In this document: piece after piece, positions 52,700 through 64,000 of the stretch
How the letters are laid out: each line of letters begins with the position of its first letter
Numbering within the stretch: position 1 is the first letter of the stretch
Origin: Ophiura sarsii
Lineage: Eukaryota > Echinodermata > Ophiuroidea > Amphilepidida > Ophiuridae
DNA length: 64,000 bases
NCBI GenBank assembly: GCA_035610835.1
Contig: CM069459.1
Location: 26,865,570 to 26,929,569, forward strand
Reading direction: 5' to 3'
Notes under the pieces: model-generated
Told to the model about the DNA's origin: nothing
What the model saw: only the letters and a program-made list of their open reading frames with translations
The model's database searches: none
Made by a program: the position numbers and the translations under genes

Positions 52700-53260
52700 C
52701 TCAGAGAATTGTTTTCAAACTATATATTGCTGATTGTATATAAATGCATCAATAATGTAGCAATCATATTTATCTGAATTGTTGTAGGGCAATACGCTGT
52801 ACCCCAATTTTAATCCATACATCAACAGAATAATGTCACCATTTGTATAATACAAATCAAAATAATATTCATACCACACCTTGAAAAATGCTTATAATAA
52901 AAGTCTTTTGATAGATCAAATATTTTGGTTATTCCATACACAATGTTGAAGATGACCAATATTGCCAGGCATAATAAAATCTAAATAGGACTTCAGCATA
53001 TCTTTATAAAATATCGAAATATTATTCCATCTATGAATCTGTGCTGGATGGATGTTACAATGGAATATTAACTCTCCACCATAAGCATGATAAGGAAAGC
53101 TATACTCGTTTAGAATTGTTTTCAATGCAGCTGAAGTGTTAAGGTATGTATTATAATACTGACCCACTTTTTGACAAATATAAATTCATCGTGTTTATGA
53201 CATTTGAAATAAAAATCGTTTTACGGTCTTGTTTTTGTGAAATTCTGCCCATTTAATATC
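52700..53260 (-). pseudogene. L1-like retrotransposon ORF2 C-terminal remnant
   Basis: On the minus strand the frame 52916-53167 contains NNISIFYKDMLKSYLDFIMP and LQHCVWNNQNI, the pattern of the region after the reverse transcriptase in L1-like elements. Family-like residues continue beyond the stop in shifted frames (FDLSKDFYYKHFSRCG, then YTNGDIILLMYGLK), showing decay by frameshift. No other part of the element is recognised nearby. Confidence 0.55.
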
Positions 53261-53439
53261 ACCCAGGTGTTGTTTGGAATTTATAGGGTAAAGGTTTTTT
53301 TAAAGAGCAGTCACACCTAACCGATTTGGTAGCCGACGCTATATATATGATGGCTATACATATTTGAATTCATCGTGTATAAGACAACTGAAAAATTTGA
53401 TTTTACGACTTGTTTTCAAATTCTGCCCATTTTTAAAAA

Positions 53440-53493
53440 AAAAGGAATAAAACCTGGGTTATATTCAAATATAACCCAGGTTTTATTCCTTTT
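53440..53493. repeat. Hairpin with a 24-bp perfect stem
   Basis: AAAAGGAATAAAACCTGGGT continuing TATA pairs with its complement across a 6-base loop (TTCAAA). It is flanked by a tandem duplication of an ATTCTGCCCATTT-containing block (53190-53270, 53360-53435). Confidence 0.85.
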
Positions 53494-54072
53494 ATTCTTC
53501 TTCTTATTTTATGAATTATTTATTCAATGATACATAATAACTATACAATAACATCAATATTTACAAAATGTAGGTAATAATAACAATATTAATACTGACA
53601 AGTATATTTACAATGTGACAACCGATTAAAAACACGGAGTTATATTTTAGATTAATTATAGGTCAAACATCATACATACATTTAATATCATGACATAATT
53701 GATATGCATGACATAGTTATTACAGTGAAATCAGTCTACGAAGACAGAGTTCTTTTCAAATAAAAATAAAAGATGTGGGCGATTGCCATATCTACCCTTG
53801 CTTATGCACAGTTTCCCAACGGCGATGATGTGGTTAATACATTTTGAATTAGGCTATTGTAGTTATACAATTAAAGTATAGTCAAGACTCGGAAACACCG
53901 TAACCAATTAACATGTAATGTAATATTAATAATTAAGAAAAAGTATAATGCAAAATCGACAACCAAGAGTGTTAGTCCTATAACGTCGTAACATGGTAAT
54001 ACCTATATATTATACTACATTAAACAGTATTTTTTTTTTTTTTTCATTCCAAATGTGGTAATTTTCATCATA

Positions 54073-54352
54073 TAACCCTAACTCTACTACACCATACGGC
54101 AACTGTGCGGAAAAAGTGTTTTTATAACCCGGCGTGCAGGTTTTTTTGGCTACAAAACGGACCCGTGCTATATAACGAGGCGAATATACTCGCCGAGTGT
54201 CGACTGGGAGCCGGGGTTTAGTGGCTAGGATCTGGGCCCTGATGCTGGAGGTCCGTGGTTCAAATCCCGGGGGGATCGGGGTGACCTTTCTGGTGAATTT
54301 TGGGTGTCGGGAAAAAATTATGTTGCCGTGTGGTGAAATAGAGTTAGGGTTA
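54073..54352 (+). mobile_element. tRNA-like element with TAACCCTAACTCTA terminal inverted repeats
   Basis: TAACCCTAACTCTA and TAGAGTTAGGGTTA are a perfect 14-bp inverted repeat, extending to about 33 bp with mismatches (CACCATACGGCAA versus its partner). Inside lie GAGGCGAATATACTCGCC, corresponding to the hairpin in the 32163 element, and a tRNA-like part at 54209-54281 with box A TAGTGGCTAGG and box B GGTTCAAATCC. Confidence 0.7.
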
Positions 54353-55206
54353 TGGGTGTTCCTATGGCTAGCATTTTTTGTTAGATGTTCAAGTATAAGG
54401 TGGAGCTGGTTGAGTACAACAACAGACATATTTTTCTGGAGGTGAATCGGGTGCACGGTTCAACAGATATAACCATTTGAAGTTATTTTGAATTCTTTTG
54501 TTTTGTATTGTTTTTTTAGCCAACAGATGGCAGTTTATTTTCTTTTGTTTTTATTGTTTTTGTTTACCCCCTACACCCTAGGTAAATTTTTCTGTGAAAA
54601 GTTAGTTTTTTTTCTTTTTGCTCTAAATGTTTATTGAAAACTCTAGTTGATTCCCGAAGCACAGGAAATAAGGAGAGTTGTATAACCAATACACTAAGTG
54701 GCAATACAATTAGGAAAGTGCATGAACTTGACAAAATTAATTAAGTGCGTTAATTAGCCTATTATTTTAATGACCTACAGCTTCCTTAGATAAATAATTA
54801 TAATTCATTATGCAGATGTTTTAAAGCCTCCCATAGCACAGGATTTTTTTTATAACAATTACGATAAACAAGCTCCCACAAGCTTTGTAGCATTTATACT
54901 TTTCTTGTAAAACTTAATTAAACATTTTTGCATAGATTAATTATTTTGCTAGGAGGTCATAAACAATAAGAAACAACAGAAATGAACGCTTCATAAATTG
55001 TCATGTATCGAAAACCATAACTCCGATCAAGCTCGAATTTCTTCAGATTATTGTGGAGCTCAGCAAGATCTATTAAAATATCAAAAAAATGTTAGCCATA
55101 AAGGGCTAAGTGATGTTATTGTATAGCATTAGTAGTTTCGTTCCCTCCGTTCACAAACTGGAACAGCAGCGCCCTCATATAGCATATAGGATTCATTCTG
55201 CATAAG
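54353..55206. other. No gene or element recognised
   Basis: AT-rich unique-looking sequence with no frame or repeat that I can support. Confidence 0.5.
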
Positions 55207-55422
55207 TTGTATGTGACAACCAGTAATGCTACGGAGGTAGTTCACTTGCTGGGCTGCAATCACAGCCTATACTACAAAACAAACTTTCTCGGGTGGTGTT
55301 ATGTTGAGTTACTTCTAACTATTCTGACATATTTCTCCTTTTACGTGGAATTTATAAGCATTATGCCACCAAGGAAGAGAGGAAGACCAGGAAAGAAATC
55401 GGCTTTAACAGCAGCTAAGTAA
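55207..55422 (+). CDS. Short frame ending in an AT-hook-like motif, doubtful
   Basis: The 71-residue frame has a hydrophobic middle and a C-terminus MPPRKRGRPGKKSALTAAK. RKRGRP is the core of AT-hook DNA-binding motifs. A start at the internal methionine (55363) would give a 19-residue first-exon-like peptide, but the following GTAATT is a weak splice donor and no further exon is recognised. It may be chance. Confidence 0.2.
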   Translation: MYVTTSNATEVVHLLGCNHSLYYKTNFLGWCYVELLLTILTYFSFYVEFISIMPPRKRGRPGKKSALTAAK

Positions 55423-55745
55423 TTGGTCACTTTCTCAGGTTATAATATAAATAAATAGTTTAGTCAATAGCTGGGTACTAGGCTTGCCTTCGGCTTCAAT
55501 AGGGGTCAACCCCCTCCCCCGCTATAGTACCGGACTAGTTAGAATATTGCCATGTTTAGGCCCACCTGACGGACGTTACGTACAACAATGTCACGATGGA
55601 CATGGCCTATTTGGTTCATAAGTGCTAAGCTTGCCTTTCCGCTTCATTAGGGGCCAAACCCCGCCCCCGCTATAGCACCAGTTAAAGTAGTTAAAATAAA
55701 AATATTGTTAAGGCCCACCTGACTGACGACATAACAATATCTAGA

Positions 55746-56112
55746 TGGACATAGCCTATTCGATTCATCCCCCTTTTGCTTGGCATTCTGCCTTAGACAG
55801 CATCACAAAAAGGGCAGAACTCAGGGATCAGGGATAGTATGCAGTTGTATACACTTTGTGGTTACATCACATACGCCTAACCGTATATTGTAGTCACTTC
55901 CACAAGTTACAACGTTCTCGCATACACACGGCCTATTCGATTCATCCCCTTTTTGCTGGCATTCTGCCTTAGACAGCATCACAAAAAAGGGGTAGAACTC
56001 AGGGACTAGGGATAGTATGCAGTTGTACACTTTAGTGGTTACATCACATACTCCTAACGGTATACGATTGTAGTCACTTCCACGTACAAGTTACAACGTT
56101 CTCGCATACACA
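55746..56112 (+). repeat. Tandem duplication of about 180 bp, preceded by an older duplication
   Basis: Two copies, about 55746-55927 and 55928-56112, share CCTATTCGATTCATCCCC, CATTCTGCCTTAGACAGCAT and GTTACAACGTTCTCGCATAC. At 55555-55740 a different pair of blocks with GGCCCACCTGAC is also duplicated. Confidence 0.8.
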
Positions 56113-59100
56113 CCCAACTATAGATGGCCGAGACCTTCCTGACGGTTCCTACAACCCGAAGGACTCAAGGTCTCCCGGGTAGTATTTGGTTTTCAACCTC
56201 ACAATACACACACCCATGTCACAGGGATTTACTATGTGTGTTGTCTCTTTTCGCTCATGCCCCATCTTAGGGCTACGGTACACACATTACAGTATATACC
56301 CGTACCAAGTTTTTGCACTCTCTGGGGGTAGTTACATCACGGTATGTTACGCACTGTGCCACATATGCACCTTCCACACCCCTATCAGAGTTTGCATTTT
56401 CATGGTATTACGACGCTTATAACTAAGTTAGGATAAAATTGTATCTCTCTTAATTTTAAGTAGGAAAACCGCAGTTCTAATTCGACATAACAAACAATGA
56501 TATATTAAAGTCGTCACCCCCTTCCCCGGGTTGGTCTTATATTATGACTTACGAAATTCGGCTAATACAGTGTGTATAGAGATATACTTCACATCACCTC
56601 TGACCTGTCAAAAGTACACGGACGCGAAATAGTGGGTACATCTGCAAGTTCAATTAACAAACCTCCTTGCCAATAGCTGCTAATACTACGCTGCAAACGC
56701 GGTGTCTTGTCACTTGGGACCTGCTACTATGGTTGTTTAAGTTCAATATCAGTTCACCAGTTATTCTTTCTGCCGTAATATTAGAACGACTAGTCCGAGT
56801 GCCTGGTGCCATAGGCTCTAGGATTAGTAATGAGTTAATATAGGGGCCGATATTTTCAGTTAGTTTGAACACATTTGCAAAGACCTGCGAGCTATCACTC
56901 TGAAATGTGGCTCGCTGTCAGCTATACTGGAGGTAAACCCTAGGAGTTTTTCCCCCAGTTATCATGGTTACATAGTCGACCTATAGGCAAAACAGCCATG
57001 TCGGGGGAATTATTAAAATTGCGTTATCGCCAGCCTGGGTGCGGTACAATAGATGGTGAATTTAATACTATGGCGAGTATTTGCCGTAATGATGACTCGG
57101 ACGCTCGTTGGTATTACGACATTTAGAATTAAGTTATAATAACATAACACGGTATCTAATTTATAGTGTATAGCTATCAGTATATGAAGGAAGACCGCGG
57201 GTCACTAATTTAACATCGAACTAAGATGCCATCTAAGAAGGTGCCCCCTTCCCCCGGATTCGTCGCATTATAATAACACCATTTTCTACCAATACAGTGT
57301 ATAGGCATACTTTGTATAACCTCTAACCTTGCGAATATGGGTTCAATTGCAGGCACATCTGTGTCTATTGAGAAATCTTTCTGTACCAATATCTGCTAAT
57401 ACTGCGCTTTATAGACATACTTCATGTCACCTCTGACCTGGTATTAAGTGAAGTAAAGTTCATTGCCAGTTACCAATGGTTACACAAAGGTCCACCAATC
57501 TCTTAACTGTCAAATTTCCTAAAATAGCACCACAACTAGCCCGAGAGCCCTAGTATAACTACTGTCATAGCAGTATGATAATAAATATAGCATAAACATA
57601 ACTACTGACATAGGGCACAAGGCTGATATTTCAGTATTGAAAACATCGTCTAGGATCCGCAGGCTACGAATCAGTACGGCCTTTCAGCTTAAATACTAGA
57701 TAACTCGAAAATGATACTTCCCCATACACCTAGCTATACAAAGTGTATGACAGGGAATAATAATTGTAGTAAGTATGATAAGTCGAATCTTTAACCTATG
57801 TGCTTTAGAATAATGAATGTAGTCAAGACAAACTATGCCTAAATGGCGTAGAATAATCCCGAGAATACTGACTAAGATATGCGTAATAGTCGTTATACTA
57901 CTTTAACACACTCATAAAGGTGTCATCGCGAAACTCACCAGTTCTATAGATGAGGTGACCGTTGTTTACATCCAATGTTTATCAACAAACGCAACGGGCG
58001 AAGGGACTGGACTGTCGATACACGTTATGACCACAACACTGTCCACTATGCCGTATTGCCCTTTATAATGCTTTGGCGCGAGTTTTAAAAGCACGGGTCC
58101 GAAACAAAACATGATGCGCGCGCAAACTGCCGGGCAAAGAACAATAGCAACTAGCCACGTTTTGCCCGATGTGACGTCACCTGTCACCCCATCTATACCG
58201 ACATGACCGATATCTAAAGGGCCCTCGGTCACTTACACGGAGGTGTCCCGTAGGGACCTAAGGCTTCCCTACACCTAAATTAAGCACTCACTTAAACGCG
58301 CTATATTGTCATTCAACCAACCAACTCCAGCAATATCGTCTGTTTTCCGTCGCGGGAGCTCTATAGGGTCCACAGCCGTGCCTAAACAGCTCCCTCGGGA
58401 CCAAGGTTTTAAGTATAAATGTATAGTCCACGGATATGTCCCCTCTAAGCCTAACACAGCTCGTACATTCTGTTTGAAGCACTCATCACTCTGGTCACTT
58501 ACATCTAACATCAGCACCTCGTGATCCTAATCGACAACTAACGTTCAAGTTCACCTACTAAGTCAGTCACGGAAAGTTAGCGATATCTAATGTTTCACCT
58601 AGTAATACAACAGATTTGTCTATTAGTGCCTCGTCTCAAATATCTGGTCTTCGCGACAACACTATGTTATATTCCCCGACCATCATGACCATTTACAGAG
58701 CGAGATGATGCTAATGGCTTATTTGTCGGGTCACCAAATTGCGACCTTTTCATGTACTAGTTCTAGTATCGTTTGAGTTAATATCAAAAAATAATCATGT
58801 TCTATACCGCGGTAAGAATCTGATTTCTTATCACCACGAAATTGCGGTCACGAAATAATGTAAGTTGCATACCCAGTAGTCTACAGAATGGTATTATGTA
58901 GTAATATATGTAGATGGTACGTCCAAGGAAGTTCACAACGCGACGCTGGATCGAGTTCTGAAGTCCCGGAAGGAATATATTTCTTCACCCGGTTCAAGTT
59001 TCATGGGCTGTGAAGCATTTAATAGGTATACGGGTATACATCATGTAAAATAAAGGGATTCAAAATGTATAACTTACAGAAGAGTAGCCTCGTCGCTATG

Positions 59101-59500
59101 CCGGGGAATCTTACTGCGCGCCTTACTCCTGGCCCTATACCGTCAAAGGTCAGTGCACTCATTGGATCGGGTTATCATGGTTAATAGCCAAAAACAAAAC
59201 AAAAAACAAAACAGACACGTCTGCACGTTTCCGCGAGGCACCCATGAGGTACAAAAACAAAACAAAAAAGTATAATCTATGAGAAAACAATCCTAATGAT
59301 TACAGGTGTAAGTCTACGCCACGCCACGCCAGCCAATACGATATGGCCACCAACAATCACGCACATTGGTCTCCCATGGACTGATGCGATCATTCATTAT
59401 CGATCATATACAAATACGAGAGCATACTCAAGGCTCTCTCGACCATCAATCGGTAAACACACTCAGATTAGCGTCTTTAAAGTTCAAATGACTGTCAGTG
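56113..59500. other. No gene or element recognised
   Basis: Over 3 kb with unusually few homopolymers and no obvious transposon ends. Short frames have no family resemblance. A few local repeats such as ACAAAACAAAAAACAAAACA near 59195 are present. Confidence 0.5.
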
Positions 59501-59504
59501 GGTC

Positions 59505-60575
59505 ATTTCATAGTCAACGTCAGCCTCCCCGAGGCTAATTATTGGATCGTAATCTATTGTGCATACTTGCTTTGATAGCCTCCCCAGGTCCATTAGGATC
59601 ATACGTTATACTAGTACAAGTTGCGCGTCATACCCTGACGTCAGATAGGAATATCCGTCCCCACACACATTAAAGTCAGCCTTCCTGAAGCCTATGACCA
59701 TCCGCTGTCATCACATATTTACGCAGCCTCCCCGAGGTCGGTGACTATCTGTCAACACATACATCTACGGCAGCCTCCACAAGGCTCTTATGACCACCCG
59801 TCATCACGCAGAGGTAGTGCGTCAGCCTCTACGAGGCTGTTATGACCACCCGTCATCACACAGAGTTACGACAGCCTCTACGAGGCTCCTATGGCCACCC
59901 GTCATCACATTTACGTCAGCCTCCACGAGGCTCCTATGACCACCCGTCATCACGCATAGGTACATCAGCCTCCACGAGGCTCCTATGACCACTCGTCATA
60001 ACACATATTTACGTCAGACTCCACGAGACTCCTATGACCACCCGTCATCACATTTACGTCAGCCTCCACGAGGCTCCCATGACTACCCGTCATCACGCTT
60101 AGGTACATCAGCCTCCACGAGGCTCATATGACCACTCGTCATCACACATATTTACGTCAGCCCCCACGAGGCTCTTATGACCACCCGTCACCACGCATGG
60201 GTAAATCAGCCTCCACGAGGCTCCTAATGACCACTCGTCGCCACGCACAGTTACTTCAGCCTCCCCGAGGTTTTTATGACCACCCATCGTCACACATTAC
60301 GTCTGCCTCCACGAGGCTCTTATGACCATCCGTCATCACGCATAGGTACATCAGCCTCCACGAGGCTCCTATGACCACTCGTTATCACGCACATTTACTT
60401 CAGCCTCCCCGAGGCGCAGGCGTCTATGACCACCCGTCATCACACATATTTACTTATCGCGAGGCTCTTATGACAACCCGTCACCACGCACATTCACGTC
60501 AGCCTCCCCGAGCCTCCTATGACCACCCGTCATCACGCACATTCATTTCAGCCACCACGAATCTGATATAATCAC
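59505..60575 (+). repeat. Minisatellite of about 20 units of roughly 50 bp
   Basis: The consensus CAGCCTCCACGAGGCTCCTA followed by TGACCACCCGTCATCACGCA and a variable TAGGTACAT part recurs with 43-51 bp spacing between 59770 and 60550, with more degenerate units at both ends. GCCTC-CAC-GAGGC forms a hairpin in each unit. It ends near a GCCGGCCGGCCGGCC tract. Frames across it are artefacts. Confidence 0.9.
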
Positions 60576-61111
60576 CCACTTCAGCAGCTGCAGCCGGCCG
60601 GCCGGCCAGATTGACTAATCAAATCCATAGGAAGATGGTCCAGCGAGGAATTCCAATAGCCGCGCTGATTGCCAGAGTTCACTGACAGCTCTTCGATACT
60701 AGCGTATCACTCGCTTTAACCGACTCAAACAGCTAACAAAATAATTCTACGTAATCTACGTGATCTAGTAAAACATGGAATAGTATTGCATCATTAATCA
60801 ATTACTGCCATGACTGTCTCGGTAAGAGATAATTAAACACCATCAGGGTAATACAACCTTCCACTACGGACCCCCTCCAAAACTAGATACATATACTTTT
60901 CTTGGCCAATTTGGGCGCCTGGGTTAGCTACAGGGGCCTTTCCCTTGGCCCCTGCACGCTCCCCCACTACGAGGCTGCCATGCTCATGATTTGGTCGCCG
61001 GTTGCTCCAACAACACTCACGTTATAGGCAGCCTCTTTCCCAGACGGGCAAATTGATAAGATTAGTATTCATGCATTCCTTTCAGGATCCATTATTGGGT
61101 CCATCGTTTTA

Positions 61112-64000
61112 AAGAAACACGCTCTATCCGAAGTATGGTATGATAGAGAAAAATAATAGTGTAATCAAAATATAAAAGTAGTTTGGGTGCCAAAATTGTT
61201 TTGAGCACTGTTTAACACAGCTGCATGTTGTTAGCCGGGATTGTTAGTCACGTGTACAGGGTGAGTCAAAAATACTGCAATAGTGGAAAGAAGCCATTTT
61301 GTTTTCAAAACCAAAATGAATTTTAAAACTTTTTAAACGTTGCAAGAATGATGTATTTAATCCTAAATATGTGTGAAAAAATTAAGTCAATCGCATTTTC
61401 CGTTTGTCTTTGGTGAACCTTTTGACCAGTGCACCCATTTTACACGTTTGTCCACGAGATACCCAAAATATGCATCAGATTGCAAAATGTGTCTCTTATT
61501 CAAATTTGGAAACTTAAGCTCATTTGTGATGTTATTGGAATTTGATGCATCCTTTCTTGTTGACATGTGAGTTAGCATAATCAATTATAATCGTACCCAT
61601 GCAATGAAAGCGTATAATGTTCTAAATTTTAATAAAAAAAACTGAAATATTCCATTTTTTTGTTGGCGGGATATTCAAATATGAAAATGCAATGTGTGCC
61701 ATTTCAAATGAAAATCACTGTGCTCGTGGACAAACAGGTAAATTTGGTTGTGCAGCAAAGAAGGTCACCAAACACAAACGAAAAATGCGATCGACTTCAT
61801 CTTTTCACACAAAGTTAGGATTAAATACAGCATTCTTGCAACGTTAAAAAAGTTTTAAAATTCATTTTGGTTTTGAAAACAAAATGGCTTCTTTCCACTA
61901 TTGCAGTCTTTTTGACTCACCCTGTACATGGCGAAAGTCCTAATATTTTTGGTTGCAGCACTGTAAAAACATTGGGTGAAACCGTTGGACTCATGATGTT
62001 GCCCAAAACGTTGGGAATAACTACTTTCAACTAATAGGACAATATCGATATTCAACATGCCGGCATTTGCATTACCATATGTTTTTGTAAACCAACTTAA
62101 TTTTGATATGTTGGGCACTTCTAGGGGCCAACAATTGGTCGACCAATAATGTTGGGTATTTGTATGAACCAACTGTCTTTCAACTTATAAATGATGGGCA
62201 TTGTATGAACCAATTGTTGGTTGATATTGGTCATTTTATACAACCAACGTTTGGGTAATTTCTGGTGGTTTTTTTATTGGGCGTTTTGAATATATCTTGT
62301 TAGACGTCCCGTACTGAATAAAGCGTGTAGGCCCACACTGTTATATAACGTTGCCGGCGTTTTAATAAGCTGTTGTTAATTGTACTTTCTCCATCGGTTC
62401 ATCACATCTTTTAAATTGTGGAGACTTTTTTGTTGGAATAAAGCTTTTCTCTCTTTCTACATTTCTGAATTATACTAAATTTGACAATTTAAGCATAAAA
62501 TGGCAAAATAATGTGCGCGCTAGACTAGACACCCCCCAGTAATGATGCTGGAGCTGCCAGTGAATACAAGAACATAATACCTCGGTATTAATAGTATGGT
62601 CTCAGGAAGTGAGATCCGCCATCTTGCACAGTGATGATACAAGTTGCTGGTGTCTTTCGTAAACTACCACAGGGCACACGTGGAATATGTCTTGCCAAAA
62701 AGTTGGCGAAAAATAGAAAAAGCTCGATTCTGACATACGTTTTACCAACGCGAGACCCAAACCGCCCAACGTAGAATTTACCATCGTTTCATCCAACCTT
62801 TTATCCACCATATATTCAAACGTTGGGCAAATTCAACAATTGTTGAATATAATTTGACCAACGTATAAGTAAACCCACGTCGCCCAATAATATTTTACCC
62901 AACCATTTTGCAATGTAATATTTTACAATGATGCAGCACAGGAGCTGTGTTTTAAAAATATGTTTCAAATTCATCAGACGGAAAATACTGGTACCATACC
63001 AGTATCTATCTAGGACCTAAAGTACACTTTTTTCCCATTAAGATGAATCTTTCCGGAAAAAAATTGATCCTAACATGCCACAAAACCATTATTAACACCA
63101 TTTAATAACAAAACATAACGTTTCCAAATTCTCATTTTCAAAGCACGCAAGCGGCTAGAAAATGCTGTGTGTGGCACTTGAATGACCATGAATGAATGGG
63201 ATATTGATTTCACGGTGAAACTGCGTTGGTTCGTGCCTGAGCGAGCGGGCTATTTGTTTGTGAACAGGTCTTTTCTCTCCGCGTAGTTTTATGAAAATGT
63301 GAATTTGGGAACGGCACTTCATTAAATGGTGCCAATCATGGCTTACCAAGTTACCATTGTTGCTTGGTGGCAAATTTGGTACCAGACTGTGCTTAAAAGA
63401 GCCATTCGATGTCTATCTAGCCTGCTTGGTTAACACATGCTCTGAAATTACTCTATGGGACATAAACAAAATGTATGACTTTCTTTTGTTGAGCACTGAA
63501 CTACAAAATATATAATACTCGTATATAGGGCTTTTCTTTTATATCCAGCGAGGTAAAATATGAACGTTGCAGTATATCATAGTGTTGCAAAAAAACCAGC
63601 CATTATAATGATATAAGTTGGTTGGGGAAATGAACCCTGGATTCCTGTGCTACACAAGATTAACTGTTTTGGTAAAGTCGTTGTTCAAGATATATTTAGT
63701 ATAGAGTTTTTCAAACATCACATTTTTTACACGTTGCTGATTCCCATACTTCTTTCAAAAACATTTTTTCTTCCAGAAATACACTTACATATTTTAAAAC
63801 CGTTTTTAACGCATCTAAACTGTTTTAAAACCCATAAACTTATTTAATTGTAAACTATTATACCTATGAACATTTTATTTAGCAACTGTTTTAGAGTATT
63901 TTTTTTGTATCTATTTATTTATTTAATAAATTATCAACATGATGCACTGCCCGTATCAAAAGTGCTCAATTCCTAAGAAGAGCGTAATATGTTGAAAACA
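61112..64000 (+). repeat. Second copy of the duplicated segment, running off the window
   Basis: Near identical to 49979-52280 except for the 668-bp insertion at 61257-61924, small deletions near 62225 and 62950, and scattered substitutions. Unit spacing is about 11.1 kb, suggesting a tandem segmental duplication or a longer repeated element. Confidence 0.9.
61257..61924. mobile_element. Tc1/mariner-like MITE with a known empty site
   Basis: The ends CAGGGTGAGTCAAAAA and TTTTTGACTCACCCTG are flanked by TA duplications (61255-61256, 61925-61926). Inverted similarity continues for about 100 bp (ACTGCAATAGTGGAAAGAAG). The first segment copy has CACGTGTACATGACG at the same place without the insertion. 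Confidence 0.9.

Noticed and set aside
60108..60571. Frames with histidine- and proline-rich repeats
   Set aside because: Translation of the 50-bp minisatellite.

Overview
The window is a piece of an animal nuclear scaffold, probably from an invertebrate. The sequence does not identify the species. The case for an animal genome is the repeat content: a decayed CR1/L2-like retrotransposon, an L1-like remnant, several families of non-autonomous DNA transposons, tRNA-like short elements, microsatellites and minisatellites, and one assembly gap. No intact host gene with a convincing exon structure is visible.

Positions 1 to about 15,000 hold the right-hand part of an integrated virus-like element of the Polinton/Maverick (adintovirus-like) kind. 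The window opens inside the C-terminal end of what is probably a protein-primed family B DNA polymerase. This converges on a retrovirus-type (rve) integrase. Next come a 67-bp hairpin-bearing repeat array, a probable DNA-binding protein, small membrane proteins, an A32/FtsK-like packaging ATPase, a probable double-jelly-roll major capsid protein, two large membrane-anchored structural candidates, a probable penton-like minor capsid protein, a fiber-like protein, and a small membrane protein whose N-terminus carries PTAP, PPxY and LYPxL late-domain motifs within ten residues. Three small replication- or regulation-type genes follow, and an 80-bp-arm palindrome lies near the probable right end. 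Genes lie on both strands, and nearly every one has a TATATA run just before its chosen start codon. Three lesions show decay: a nonsense codon in the ATPase and two apparent single-base frameshifts. Most frames are open, so the insertion looks fairly young. No maturation protease is seen. The polymerase body and left end lie outside the window.

Positions 15,466 to 29,016 form a giant imperfect palindrome with outer arms of about 4.5 and 6.1 kb around a 3-kb loop. The arms end in a shared terminal inverted repeat and carry dense arrays of a GGTTCTnTArTCCGAA motif. A third array sits in the loop. The arms share older nested insertions and very long G/C homopolymers. The right arm alone gained a local duplication and a retrotransposon.

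Positions 29,017 to 49,970 are a mosaic of diverged direct repeats and DNA transposons of Tc1/mariner-, hAT- and piggyBac-like type plus unclassified families, several with visible target-site duplications or uninterrupted sister copies. Positions 49,979 to 64,000 contain two copies of a segment at least 2.3 kb long, about 11.1 kb apart. One copy has a clean 668-bp insertion absent from the other. Between them are an L1-like remnant, a tRNA-like element with terminal inverted repeats and an array of about 50-bp repeats.
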